In this document: one piece after another, positions 1-10,911 of the stretch
Layout: the number at the start of each line of letters is the position of its first letter
Position numbering within the stretch: position 1 is the first letter of the stretch
Assembly: GCA_012295275.1 (NCBI GenBank)
Contig: CM022677.1
Coordinates: 950,647 to 1,014,646, forward strand
Source: Chrysomallon squamiferum
Taxonomy: Eukaryota; Mollusca; Gastropoda; Neomphalida; Peltospiridae
Length of the DNA: 64,000 nucleotides
Direction: 5' to 3'
Notes under the pieces: model-generated
Seen by the model: the letters and a program-made list of their open reading frames with translations, nothing else
Told to the model about the DNA's origin: nothing
The model's database searches: none
Translations under genes and position numbers: made by a program

Positions 1-293
1 CAGATTTTCAACAAACTACATGGGCAGATGTTTGTGTTCAGTCTGTGAGAAACTCAACAAGGAAACATTATCAACCCAGTGCTTGGAAGCGAGTTAACAA
101 ACATGGAATAGAGAAACGTCTGCTGACCGAATCAGGAATACATGTTCTGTGGCGAAGGCTTCTGAAAAATCGTTTCAATTTAGCACCATTTGAGAGGATT
201 TTACCAGGAACAATTGATGGAAAAATACTTCCAAAGCATCAAATTCCAAAAGTATCAAAGAAAGAAATAGAAAGAATTTTAAAACAAAGATAA
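1..293 (+). CDS. MRPL34: Mitochondrial large ribosomal subunit protein bL34m, 3' terminal exon (5' partial)
   Basis: The reading frame is open from base 3 of the window to a TAA at 291-293, so this is the last coding exon of a gene entering from the left. It encodes the bL34 core: YQPS, then KRVNKHGIEKRL, then the basic WRRLLKNRFNL block. Bacterial L34 has the same order (YQPS, KR-x-HGF-x-RM, RR-x-KGR). bL34m is a small, very basic protein that binds 23S-type rRNA in the mitoribosomal large subunit. About 34 residues (FERILPG to KQR) follow the core, so the C-terminus is longer than in bacterial L34. The N-terminal targeting peptide lies outside the window. A CAG at bases 1-3 could be the splice acceptor. 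Identity rests on family knowledge plus the visible core and is fairly secure. Confidence 0.86.
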   Translation, partial: DFQQTTWADVCVQSVRNSTRKHYQPSAWKRVNKHGIEKRLLTESGIHVLWRRLLKNRFNLAPFERILPGTIDGKILPKHQIPKVSKKEIERILKQR

Positions 294-440
294 AAACATT
301 TTTATTCAGCAAGTATTGGTATTTCATGTTTTGCGTCTGTGTGAAATTTAAGAGTTTAGGTGAGATAGATAAATATCATTGTAAGCTGCAGTTTATTTCT
401 TAAGATGAAAAAAAAAAAGTGATGAATAAGCTGTGTACCT

Positions 441-446
441 AATAAA
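441..446 (+). terminator. Polyadenylation signal of MRPL34
   Basis: A canonical AATAAA lies about 150 bases after the bL34m stop codon, in an AT-rich 3' UTR. It is the first good signal downstream. The exact cleavage site cannot be seen. Confidence 0.5.
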
Positions 447-469
447 AAAATATATATTAACTTTTAACG

Positions 470-1315
470 AAATTTTATTTTTTATTTAGTAGCATCAGAT
501 TCTCTAACAAATTTTTTAAATGTAAACTGACTAAAAGGTGGTTTGAATCCATTTTGTGTGCCATTTCCTGTTGCATAAAAAGTTTCTTGTAATGTACAAG
601 TGGACAGGCTAGCATGAGTTTTACATGTTTGAAAGATGCATATTAATCACTGACCATTTGACAAACAAATATTTAGTATAAAATTTCATGTATGGGTCAT
701 CAATGGGAAACAGAATTAGCTGTAATGATGCAGCCACCAGAAATGTAGATAATAAATTAATAATATTTAAGCAGTTATATATATATATATATATATATAC
801 TACCATATTGTTACTGAGAAATTGTTGCCATCACCATATACAGATTATTATCAAAATGAGTTGAATAGCTGTAAAAATAAATGTAATTTAATTTTATGCA
901 TATTAAACAAATCATGTTTTACAACTTTTAGTCACCAACTGTCTTGAATGTAAAGCTGAGCTAATATAAAAATGTTTTTTTTAAAAGTATGTGCATAGAT
1001 GAATGTATGATTTTCAGTGTGACTGTTTTTACAAAAAGCAATCTTCTTGAAGAAAACCCACACAAATTAAAAATACCAGGTAATATTTGAGTGTAAACAA
1101 TTAAAGCAGATAATAAGTATATTGGAAAAAACATCTGTTTAATGACTACTTTTGATATACAGAGTTTTTTAATAATGTGTTTGAGAGAACCTGTTTGTAC
1201 CACCATTTGTATTGGGAAGGTGTAATTCAAATGATCATTCTGTAAAAACTAATGCAGATACATCATAGGATGTCCAAGAGATGAGGAAATAAATCAGGCT
1301 TACAGAGGAAGAAGC

Positions 1316-1347
<32 letters not shown>

Positions 1348-3591
1348 CTCTCATCTAAAAATTTCTTGCAGACATATATCTGTCTGCATTCTGTCCATCC
1401 CATCTACACACCTACCTAAAAATATATATATGTAAGTTGATATAATTTAACATATAATACTGAGTAAAGTGAGTATGTTGGAACTGATAAATATTGTCAA
1501 TACAGGTTGATGCAGCACATGGTAAAAGATGCATTACCATATTAGCAGTCATTTATTGTTAAGGCAACAGAATGAAACAATTAAATTTGTTAATATTTTA
1601 AAATTTAAAAAGTATTTTTATGATGTATATTTATAATTTTATATGAAAAAAACAACAACAAAAAAGTTTTTTTTTTTTTGTCATTCTTATTGAATATTCC
1701 AAGACAGTAATCCATTTCTAAAACTGTGAAACCAACATGTGTAACAACTAAAGGTATCTATATTAAAAACTTCAGTTTACAAAAATCATTTGAATTATCA
1801 AGGGAACCAAATGTGCAGCAAGCTATAAATTTGATAAACATAATATATATATATATATAAAAAAATTAAATTTAAAATCTAATTTAATAAATTATTGGTT
1901 AAGTTAAATAAAAATACACCAATTAATCATATAAAATTTTTATTTGGCACATTCTAATGAAGATGAAAATGTTTTCATTATTTATTCTTTTGTTTTCATC
2001 AGAATATTTAAAACAATGGGTCATGTTAAAGGCACAGTGTCATAAAATATTTTTACAGCTGAATCATTTAAAAACAAGGAAAAGAATATACTAGCATAAT
2101 AAATAAATTCTAAAGAATATAATAAACCTTGTTTTAGTAGCTGGAATGTGATTTAGTTCGTGGGATAGAGATGGGAGACAAGAGACACCATTCTGCAGCC
2201 TATTATAGTATCTGACCTTATTTTTTCATTTAAACTGATAATTATTTACAATAATATAATGTAAAAGATGAGTATTCTTTGAAACATTAACATTATGATT
2301 ATAGAAATCATAAGAGAAAATAAAAAATAACACAAAAAAAAAAGAATTATATAAATTTAGAAACACCAACATTATACTAAAATTGACATAATTGAAAAGT
2401 GAAAAATGTTACAAATTAACTTCAGTATGAAATTTTGATTCAGATACCTATGGAATGTTCAATAATTTAGTCAACCTGAACAACAGAAAAACAAAGAAAT
2501 ACACAATAACCAAATCTAATTCGAACACCTAAATTTCTCTGGAAAAAAGAAAATGTTTTCATGTAATAAAATAATAAACATTTGATGTATGACAATTCAA
2601 AGTACAGTATTTGAAATGCGGACTTCATTGGCATCATTTCTTGCCTGTCCATTACAGCTCATTATTATTCATGATTATGTGTTTAAAGTCAAATATTTTT
2701 CTTTTAAAATTACAATTTACTTTTAATTTATAACTACTATATACAGTTTTTTCTAAACCTTACAGTTACCTTTCTAAACAAGATTTTTTTTGGTGTACTT
2801 TTCCCCCCAAAATTTCCACATTTTAAAATGTATGTGTTTAGAATGCCAAATATTTTAAACTTGATTAATAAAATTAATGGTTTAAAAAAGCAGAATCTAC
2901 TTAAAACTTCCTATCAATATACCATGTTGCATTTCAGTCAAAAATATAACTGGCTAAGCAGATGTCACTGGAAAAAAAACCTAAGTTTTAGGACAGAAAA
3001 GTGATCAGAAGGATGCTTATCTCCACAGATACACAAAACTGATAAACCAAACATACATACACACTGCAATTGCACAACACTGTATTGGTAAAACAGCAAG
3101 TTCATACTGCATTTCTGTTTTACATGTAATTCTCCATTTGTTCTAGTTTGTACTGAACTAAATTCTTTCATTCTGATGTGATTAGTTAAATAAAAGTACA
3201 ATAATTTGAACAATTTTTCTTCAGCCCATAATAATTATTAACTATTTTACTTTATTACTTTACAAAACAACTCCATATCTAACGATTAAAAATCCTAGAA
3301 ATATTTAAATTAACAATGTATTTCAGAAAAATTAATTAGTTATGCTGCATTGTTCAACAACTTTACCAAAACTGACTAAAACGTTACAGCATTGACTATA
3401 TCCACATTAAAACCCTATTTTTGTACAATTAAAATAGAAAATGTATCACATTATTAGTATTACATTTTAAGATTTTTTGTTTTGTTCGTTATACAACTAT
3501 TAGCATGATCACATATTTAAACAATTCACATATTAAAAATACTCTGACTGGTCACAATGTTACAGAATTGATAAATAAATGCCAGAATTGT
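470..3591. other. Intergenic / 3' UTR DNA between convergent MRPL34 and SPG21
   Basis: No convincing coding exon is present on either strand. The DNA is about 70% or more AT and contains short (TA)n tracts near 776-799, 1320-1347 and 1842-1858. The right part must hold the SPG21 3' UTR (minus strand); a TTTATT on the plus strand at 3251-3256 is one possible AATAAA for it, but several others exist. The short open frames here have no family resemblance and atypical composition. Confidence 0.6.
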
Positions 3592-6500
3592 CTAAGAAAA
3601 TGTCTCTTTGTTCTGTTGAACAATAAAGTCCTGTGTGTTCAGATTTTTTCTTTCTTCTTCTGTCAATTCCTTGGCTGAGTATGGCGTGTTCATAAACTGC
3701 TGGAGATGAATCTGACAAACAAATAATACTGATAGTAAAATTACAAATAACAATAATATGAAATGTAACAACAATATAACCCACAAAATTAATCAAAATG
3801 ACAGTAAAATGTATCCATATAATTGGAATGTACATATAATGCACAGTATTAATTCTCCTGTGTCTGTGATAAGTAGTTTTGTGCAGATATGGAAACAACT
3901 GAACATACATCAGATTTTTATATTCTCCATAAATCATTACTAGGGCTTTGTTTCTATTTTCTTGTGCTTGGGGGCTGAAGACCAGAATTAAGTCATTTCT
4001 GTTTACTTCTAAATCAAAACCACTTGTAAATTTATTTTGATAAAGTTTCCTATTTCCTGGGACGCATGTTACAAATAAAATTTGGTCAGTTCTTGTTCTT
4101 TACAGCAAGTTAAATGTGACTTTAGTTTGAATACATTTTTAAAAACTGTTCTAGAATTTTTTAATACTATATTTTTCTTATCATTTGAAATCAATGTAGC
4201 CAGCATTTGTTTATATTTCACAAAATGTCAGTTTTCTTAATAGTTTTCTTAACTGTTAACTATTTGTGTAACAACAGACCTGAATAAATATGTTGACCTC
4301 CACACTTCGACTCAGGTAGGGGAAGTTTCCTCCAGATTTTAAATGAGCTCGCTTAGCATTTGGATAGCATTTGTACATGTCTTCTTTCACTGCAGTTGAC
4401 AGCGCACAGTCATCAAACACCTTTAAAACAACATTTAAATTTAGCATTTCTTCTAAAGATTATTCTTTTGTTCAATTAAATGTCTTGCTAATCATAAACC
4501 TTAAAAAGTGAGGTAAATCTGCTCCTCTCTTTCTTGTGTCAATAATCACATTATAATAATGTAACTTACATCAATAACAGTGATGATCACACTTTGTAAC
4601 TTCTGTGGCTCCACGTAACAATTCATGCAGTTGAGAGTTAACCTTGATGCCAGTTCTGACTGTGACAACTGGTCAAGCTGAAATTAACAATATCCTTTTT
4701 AAACACAAACACATACAAAAACCTTTATAGGACTCCAACATTTTGTAAGAACTATTAATTCCATAAATAATAAGCCCAAAACTAAAAATTATTTTAACAA
4801 ATTGTATACTCCAACACAATAAACAACTTATGTAAAATATTTTCACTAACCTTTTCTACAAGGAAATCAACAGAATCAGCAATTCCATTGTCCATCAAAC
4901 CCTTATTGAAGTTTCCCATCACCATTCTCTTTAGTACTAAAGCTGGCATCATCCAAAACCTGAAAAACAATCTTTAAAATAAGCATAAAAATAATCTAAA
5001 ACACACATAGACACAAAGAACAGGTGCAAATTGTTCAGTATCAAAAGTTAATTTTTCAATTAGAGATACAATGGCTGACAAATGCCACAAACAACAGAGC
5101 ACAACTTAAATCAGCCCAGAATCTGTTGTGTGAGCATATTAACTTTGGGGTATTTTACAAAATTTAAACAAAAAAGACAACAGTGAGTTTTAAAAAAAGA
5201 AACAAAGAGCTGAACTAGTGTTGGTGAAAGACTGGTGTGTTTTGTCATTTTAAATGAATTGCATAAAATAATGGAACAGTTTTAAGACAACTGATTGGTA
5301 AAACTCAGCAAACATCTGAGCTAAAAATCCTCCAAGAGAGGCTCTGAAAATGTGTACCTGGTGAAAAAATGTGTACCTGAAACAACAAACAGACATCATC
5401 TCAAAAAAATTGTGTACCTGAAACAACAAACAGACATCATCTCAAAAAATGGTGGGTGAAACAACAAACAAACATCATCTCAAAAAAATGTGTACCTGAA
5501 ACAACAAACAGACATCATCTCACAAAAATGTGTACCTGAAACAACAAACAGACATCATCTCACAAAAATGTGTACCTGAAATAACAAACAGACATCATCT
5601 CAAAAAAATGTGTACCTGAAACAACAAACAGATGTCATCTCCTCAAAAACAATCATTTTTATTTAACTTAAGAAAATGCCATTATTTCATGGGCATGCAT
5701 GTATGTGCACTTTTATTGTGTACAAATGTTTTTCAACTGTAATACAGAGTAAAAACAATTCAGTGAAGGTTTTTTTCCACGACAGATAAATAAAAATGCA
5801 TTACGCCTTTTCTACTAAATTATTGTAATACATGTGATATTCTGAATACATATTATTTATTCTATCCAGAATGTGACTACTTATTACTTATCTTATACTG
5901 GTTTAAGTAATTAACTTTTTTGCATGATAAAGAAAATAAATATGAGACGAAGATTGTGCACATATTCTCTGTATATATGAATAATAATAAGTGATATACT
6001 GAGAGAACATGTTATACTCATTCTGTGTATAGATAGGTGAATGATATAATATAAGTGATATACTGAGAGAACATGTTATACACATTCTCTGTACAGATAT
6101 GTGAATAATAATAAGTGATATACTGAGAGAACATGTTATACACATTCTATGTACAGATATGTGAATAATAATAAGTGATATGATATAATTCTGTGTATAA
6201 TAGTGAATGATATAATATAAGATATACTGAGAACATGTTACACATTCTCTGTACAGATATGTAATAATAATAAGATATACTGAGAGAACATGAATTCTAT
6301 GATATGTGAATAATAATAAGTGATATACTGAGAGAACATGTTATACACATTCTGTGTATAGATAGGTGAATGATATAATATAAGTGATATACTGAGAGAA
6401 CATGTTATACACATTCTCTGTACAGATATGTGAATAATAATAAGTGATATACTGAGAGAACATGTTACACATTCTGTGTATAGATAGGTGAATGATATAA

Positions 6501-7528
6501 TATAAGTGAAAACTCCTTCATTGTCTGTGTACAGATATGTGAATAATCAACCTCTGTCCAGTTGTAAGTGGTCAAGAAGACGACGGAAGCCATGTAAAAA
6601 CTCCTTCATTGTCCAGTAGATAAAATATTCAAATTGGAGAATATCAGTTCACTAAAATTTCAATTATTATTATTATAACGCTGTTTTAAAATATATTCTT
6701 TATAATTTAATTAAAACATATAAATTTTACAGGCAAAGTCTGAATATATTTATAACATTCTTAATATAAAAATCATTCATTAATTTTGTAAATTAAAAGC
6801 ATTTAAGATCTTTTTAAACAAACTGTGTTAATGTTTAAAAAGAATAAGTAAAAATAATTGATGATCAATTAACTTCATAATTTATTGTTAACATATCTCA
6901 TGATCTGTTAGTTTTCAGCAGAGGTTTGCTCATTTTCCTATTATCTAAATATATAACTAACTAGATATAATCATAATTAATTGTTGCAAGTTGCATAATT
7001 TAATTCAGTCTCTCACAGCAATCACTCTGTAACCTGCCACAGACAGAGACAAAATCTGGCGGAAAAATACATCTGCTGTTCCACTAGCTGGTGGAAAACA
7101 CATCAGAGGACATTTGACAGTGCGAGGACCCGCATCATATATCGTCCATTCTTTACTGCTGTCATCATCAACAACAATCTGAAAATGTATTTAGTGTGAA
7201 TAGTATTACACAATTGTTTATTCATTTTACTCTCACTTAAAAGATGAATAAATCAAATATTTTACAACTAAGCACTTCAGTTCTTTTTATATGCTGCTTT
7301 ATAATAAAGATAAAACTGTAAAATTGGCCATTTAAAGAAACTGTGTACAAATGTGTGTGCATGTGTGTGTGTGTGTGTGTTTGTTTATATGTGTATGTGT
7401 GGTTGTGTGAGTGAGAGGGAAACAAACAGAGATGCTAACAAAATATCAACCACAACGAAACTTACCTTTTTCTGTGGTACTGAGCTTCGGAAGCCTTGAT
7501 ATTCTGCACTTTTTGTTATTTCCGCCAT
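3592..7528 (-). CDS. SPG21: Maspardin (SPG21/ACP33), alpha/beta-hydrolase-fold protein; two core exons look damaged
   Basis: Minus-strand gene. Exons by eye: 7466-7528 ([16 protein letters not shown]..), 7017-7178 (..[16 protein letters not shown]..), about 6552-6633 (..[12 protein letters not shown]), about 5292-5357 (..[15 protein letters not shown]..), 4851-4959 ([17 protein letters not shown]..), 4570-4677 (..[13 protein letters not shown]..), 4280-4420 ([19 protein letters not shown]..) and 3592-3711, ending in TAG. Order and sequence follow human maspardin, a roughly 308-residue endosomal/cytosolic protein that binds CD4 and is mutated in Mast syndrome. Exons 1, 2 and 5-8 have consistent phases and GT-AG sites. 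Exon 3 lacks an acceptor AG, exon 3 to exon 4 clashes in phase, and the stretch after FAEF (human residues near CNSFSDTS) was not found. The nucleophile-elbow motif reads RASLGG instead of GASLGG. Tandem arrays fill the introns on both sides. The start is chosen at the first ATG after a CAG acceptor at 7571. A functional gene with local assembly errors and a decaying allele are both possible. Confidence 0.92.
5343..5645 (-). repeat. About 40-bp minisatellite copying the intron 3/exon 4 acceptor of SPG21
   Basis: Seven or so tandem copies of a roughly 40-41 bp unit. On the minus strand each unit ends in a pyrimidine-rich TGTTTGTTGTTTCAG followed by GTACACAT. Those are a 3' splice site and the first bases of the putative maspardin exon that starts GTACACATTTTC at 5357. 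The array therefore offers a row of near-identical acceptor sites. The last copy next to the exon has a shortened acceptor (TTCACCAG). One copy near 5450 is disrupted (ATGGTGGGTG in place of ATGTGTACCTG). Confidence 0.85.
5940..6545 (-). repeat. About 60-bp minisatellite abutting the SPG21 exon 3 donor
   Basis: About ten tandem copies of a 60-bp unit (plus strand GATATACTGAGAGAACATGT.. to ..AATAATAATAAGT). The array runs directly into the donor side of maspardin exon 3. Copies at about 6180-6300 carry many 2-6 base deletions compared with their neighbours. At 6508-6527 a piece matching the interior of exon 3 (AAACTCCTTCATTGTC) is embedded in the array. Confidence 0.85.
7353..7382. repeat. (GT)n microsatellite in SPG21 intron 1
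   Basis: Imperfect TGTG run inside the first intron of maspardin. Confidence 0.9.
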
Positions 7529-7587
7529 CTTTTATCTTTTAAATATCATATTCTTGATTTCAACATTAATCTGAAAGATGGGCAAAA

Positions 7588-7593
<6 letters not shown>

Positions 7594-7631
<38 letters not shown>
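7594..7631. repeat. (GT)n microsatellite
   Basis: An almost pure TG run of about 38 bases, just upstream of the maspardin coding start. Confidence 0.95.
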
Positions 7632-7634
<3 letters not shown>

Positions 7635-7819
7635 TTAATGACAATGTACATTTCATTTACTGGGGGGGGGGTTAAGGACCATTCGAAAAAATAAGAAATT
7701 ACTGTATTATTTATTATGATTACTTTTTATTTTATTTTTAGCATCAAGATGCTCCAACATTAATCCAGGAAAGCATTTATAACTGATAGAACAGTGAAAA
7801 TCGTCTTGGGTGAAGACGG

Positions 7820-7873
<54 letters not shown>
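7820..7873. repeat. (ATT)n microsatellite
   Basis: A pure trinucleotide run in the spacer between the divergent SPG21 and CIMAP1-like genes. Confidence 0.95.
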
Positions 7874-7874
<1 letters not shown>

Positions 7875-8104
7875 TGGATGAGTTAAGAAACTAAGGATTA
7901 AACTTCAAAAGTAAATATTATTATTTTCATGGACATATAAAACAATTGTCTAAATTGTCAATCTTTCTGATCATATTATTAGGTCAGAATGTCATTTAAA
8001 TTTTATCAATTAATAATGATAATCAATATAACAATAGACACAGTTAAATTAAACGCCTACAGTAATTTCTTTTTCGTTTCATAACCAGCCAGGAAGTCAT
8101 CTGA

Positions 8105-8208
8105 TCTGTTCACGTGAGAAACCTCGAGATCCGGAAGTAACTCTTCAGGGGTGTTACTAACGGTTCGCAATATTTGTAAACAATTGATAGCGGGAATTTT
8201 AAACCACA
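8105..8208. promoter_or_regulatory. Promoter / 5' UTR of the CIMAP1-like gene in the divergent spacer with SPG21
   Basis: The 680-base spacer between the two start codons contains an E-box CACGTG (8111-8116) and an ETS-type CCGGAAGT (8131-8138), a combination common in TATA-less metazoan promoters. No clear RFX X-box, often found in ciliary promoters, could be recognised. The transcription start is not resolved. Confidence 0.4.
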
Positions 8209-8749
8209 ATGCCAAAAGAAAAAGCTGAGAAACGTATAGTTGCTGCAAGATTGGCAGGTTCGGATGCAGTTAGATAATAACAATAATTAACAATACCAAT
8301 ACCAATAGCAGTAGCAGAATCACTACTAGGAGTAACAGTAACAGTAACAATAACAATAACAATAACAATAACAATAACAATAACAATAACAATAGTAACA
8401 ATAAAAATGACAATAATTAATTGTTAATAATGATAACGATGATAAAAAACAAACATGTAGTAACAAAAAGATTATTACTTTTTGTTCGTATTTATTTGAT
8501 TTATATATTTATTATTGTTGTTGTATATTATGTGACTGACATCTTCATATAGGTCCAGGACCAGGGGTTTATGGTCTCCCCAATCTGACGGGGTTTGTGG
8601 ACCATGATGTCACAAAAGATAAAAGACCTGCATACTCATTCGGAAAGAGATATGTTTACACAGGTTAGTTAGTTGTGTTATTTTGTCATATTTATTTTAT
8701 TTCTTTAATTTTGGTGCGTTTTTTTTTTTTTTTTTTTTTTATTATTTAC

Positions 8750-8792
<43 letters not shown>

Positions 8793-9870
8793 TAATGGTT
8801 TTATAGGGAGAATTAAATATAATAACTAATCAACTATGTTGTTTTATTTAATTATTATTTAGAAAAATATCATAGCCCAGGACCAGCTTATTTTGTAAAA
8901 AGTGGATTAACACATAAAGGAGTTGATGGTATTCCAGCATATACTGCAAGAATTAGATTTAATGACCAAGGTATGATCACTTCTAAACATTGTCTTTACT
9001 TCTTACCATACGTGGTACATTTTATTTATCATACACATAATTAGAAATGGAAAGAAACAACTGTACTTAGTGCTTTTACTTTCAAGAATAATTTATTATT
9101 TTTTATCAATAATGTCCTAATACAAGCATGCAGTAACTGGTTCTTTTCAAGATCATTTTAAGTGATTACATTTTAACTGCTGCATCTGTATTAATAAAAA
9201 GTTATAATATAAATATTTTGAGTCAGTTTAAGTAAACTGCTGATAAAGATTTTTTTTTTAAACTTAATTTGTTTTGTTTTCTTTGTAAGTTTTTTGTGGT
9301 ATAAAATGCATCCTCCCAGATTTATTTTATTGGTATATAATTTATTATTAGCAGAAGTCAGATTGATGTTACACATATAAAATTTAATTGATAGGTATTT
9401 TCCGAACTCCTGCTCCTAATGCTTACGAAAATGAGAAATGTCACCCCCAAGGTGAGAAAATTGCACCAATGTACACGATGAGAAGTCGAACCCATTACAG
9501 GAAATCTGACCCTAACCCTGCTCCAAACCGATACACTCTGCCCCGAGTGATTGGACCTGACCAGGCGTACAAGAGGTCTGGTTCTGCGTACACAATGCGG
9601 CAACACCTGAAGACAGGCCATTTTGCTGAGGATTATGTTCATTCTCCTGGTGCTGCTGGCTACGGTTCAACAAAGATAAATGCGTACAGACCGAAGCTTC
9701 CAGAATACACAATGAGAGAAAAAGTTGCACTGCAGGGGGCTGACACCAACAAGCCAGGTCCTGATGCTCACAAACGAGAGGATGTCACGGTCAACATGCC
9801 GCGAGCGCCACAGTTTTCTATGGGAGTCAAACACACAGACTTTGAAACACTGCTGTTTGTCGAACCCTAA
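8209..9870 (+). CDS. CIMAP1A: ODF3/CIMAP1-family SHIPPO-repeat protein (outer dense fiber protein 3-like)
   Basis: Four exons with consistent phases: 8209-8257, 8553-8663, 8863-8970 and 9395-9870 (TAA), giving about 247 residues; vertebrate ODF3 is about 254. The protein is a string of proline-glycine SHIPPO-type repeats: GPGPGVYGLP, SPGPAYF, TPAPNAYE, NPAPNRYTLP, SPGAAGYG and KPGPDAH. Each is followed by a spacer with a YT/YSF/FSMG aromatic motif (RPAYSFGKRY, PEYTMREKV, PQFSMGVKH). The end (GVKHTDFETLLFVEP) matches the conserved ODF3 C-terminus. Members associate with axonemal microtubules or sperm outer dense fibres. The ATG follows AAACCACA, and the first exon ends in a G to give G|GT CCA. 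Which paralogue (CIMAP1A, 1B, 1C or 1D) it represents cannot be decided, so the symbol is provisional. Confidence 0.88.
8337..8396. repeat. (AACAAT)n microsatellite in intron 1 of the CIMAP1-like gene
   Basis: A six-base unit repeated about eight to ten times, grading from AACAGT into AACAAT. Confidence 0.9.
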
Positions 9871-9915
9871 TTTCATGTAACCAAATCTAACATCTTTTTT
9901 TTTTTTTTTCATTAC

Positions 9916-9921
9916 AATAAA
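9916..9921 (+). terminator. Polyadenylation signal of the CIMAP1-like gene
   Basis: AATAAA 46 bases after the stop codon. The short 3' UTR ends before the convergent CKS gene. Confidence 0.55.
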
Positions 9922-9924
9922 CTG

Positions 9925-10600
9925 CATAGAAAACTGGTATCTTGTGAAACAAAATTTGCCTCAAACGAATGAAAAGTTAAAATCTTACTAAAAAATATTT
10001 GTAATATTAACAGTTATAAAGATTACACCAAAATGATAGCTGGTTTCTAAATTATGAAGTATTTATAACTTGAAAGGTGCATTAAAAAAAAAAAAAAAAA
10101 TGAATTTGTCTTTGTAGAGGCATACATTTTTATTTAGTTTGTTATGTGCATGTATGCACACTATTTTTAGAATTAAATATTTAATGTTCTATCAAAGATC
10201 CAATAGTCTCTTTGCATGGTCTGGTATTAGTTGTGTTCAACATTTGAACATTACATGTCAAAACTGTCATAAAAAAAATCTCTGTTTATTAAAGTATTTT
10301 GATAACCCATTTAAACTGTTACATAAAGTGTGAATAAAAAAATGATACATTGAAATGGTGCTGTTAATCAAATTAAAAAAGTATGAAAGCTTGTATAAAT
10401 TATTTGTTTGGTACCCAGATATTTATATTTGCAGAAGAAAAATATTTCCTAACAAAAATACTGTATTCAAATATCTCAGCATAAGCATATTCTTATTCCT
10501 TCTTGTATTCCATAACAGTGTTTGGAAGTTCCAAAAAAAAATATCTCTGTACTAACAGTACACATACATCTTAATCTGAAGAGAAAACAGTCGACAATAT
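9925..10600. other. Convergent intergenic spacer
   Basis: AT-rich DNA between the CIMAP1-like and CKS 3' ends. The two open frames here have low-complexity, non-family translations and are not considered genes. Confidence 0.55.
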
Positions 10601-10601
10601 C

Positions 10602-10607
10602 ACATAC
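10602..10607 (-). terminator. Candidate polyadenylation signal of CKS
   Basis: Reads AATAAA on the minus strand, about 305 bases beyond the CKS stop. Other weaker candidates are nearby. Confidence 0.35.
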
Positions 10608-10911
10608 AAAATTTATTCTTATCTAACACCAGAACATTGAAATAAGAGAAAAAAGATGGTGCTTTTCAATAATAAAAGTATCTTGTTTTTCAAGCTGTTT
10701 TCCATGATGTGTTTCAATGTTGTGAGTAAGAATAAAACTCATTTCTGAAATGAAGTCGTTGAGACAAAGTACTGAGCTCGGAACCAGTCCTGTAGCAGTG
10801 AGATTGTCAGGTAGGATATGAACAGAAATGTTGATGTGATGAGGACACCTTCAGTTTGTATCACAGTAAAATCACAGGCAAACCAGACGACTGATCAGTG
10901 CAAAACGTCTG

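Noticed and set aside
961-1230. 89-codon minus-strand frame in the left intergenic region
   Set aside because: No recognisable domain, AT-driven composition and no splice or promoter context.
5000-5290. Possible remainder of the maspardin exon in the frame [12 protein letters not shown]
   Set aside because: Resemblance to the expected S-L-I-L-C-N-S-F region is too weak to count as homology.
5343-6545. CRISPR-like regularly spaced repeats
   Set aside because: Units are directly tandem without unique spacers, in an animal intron; these are minisatellites.
9358-9927. Minus-strand frames across the CIMAP1-like last exon
   Set aside because: Shadows of the plus-strand coding exon.
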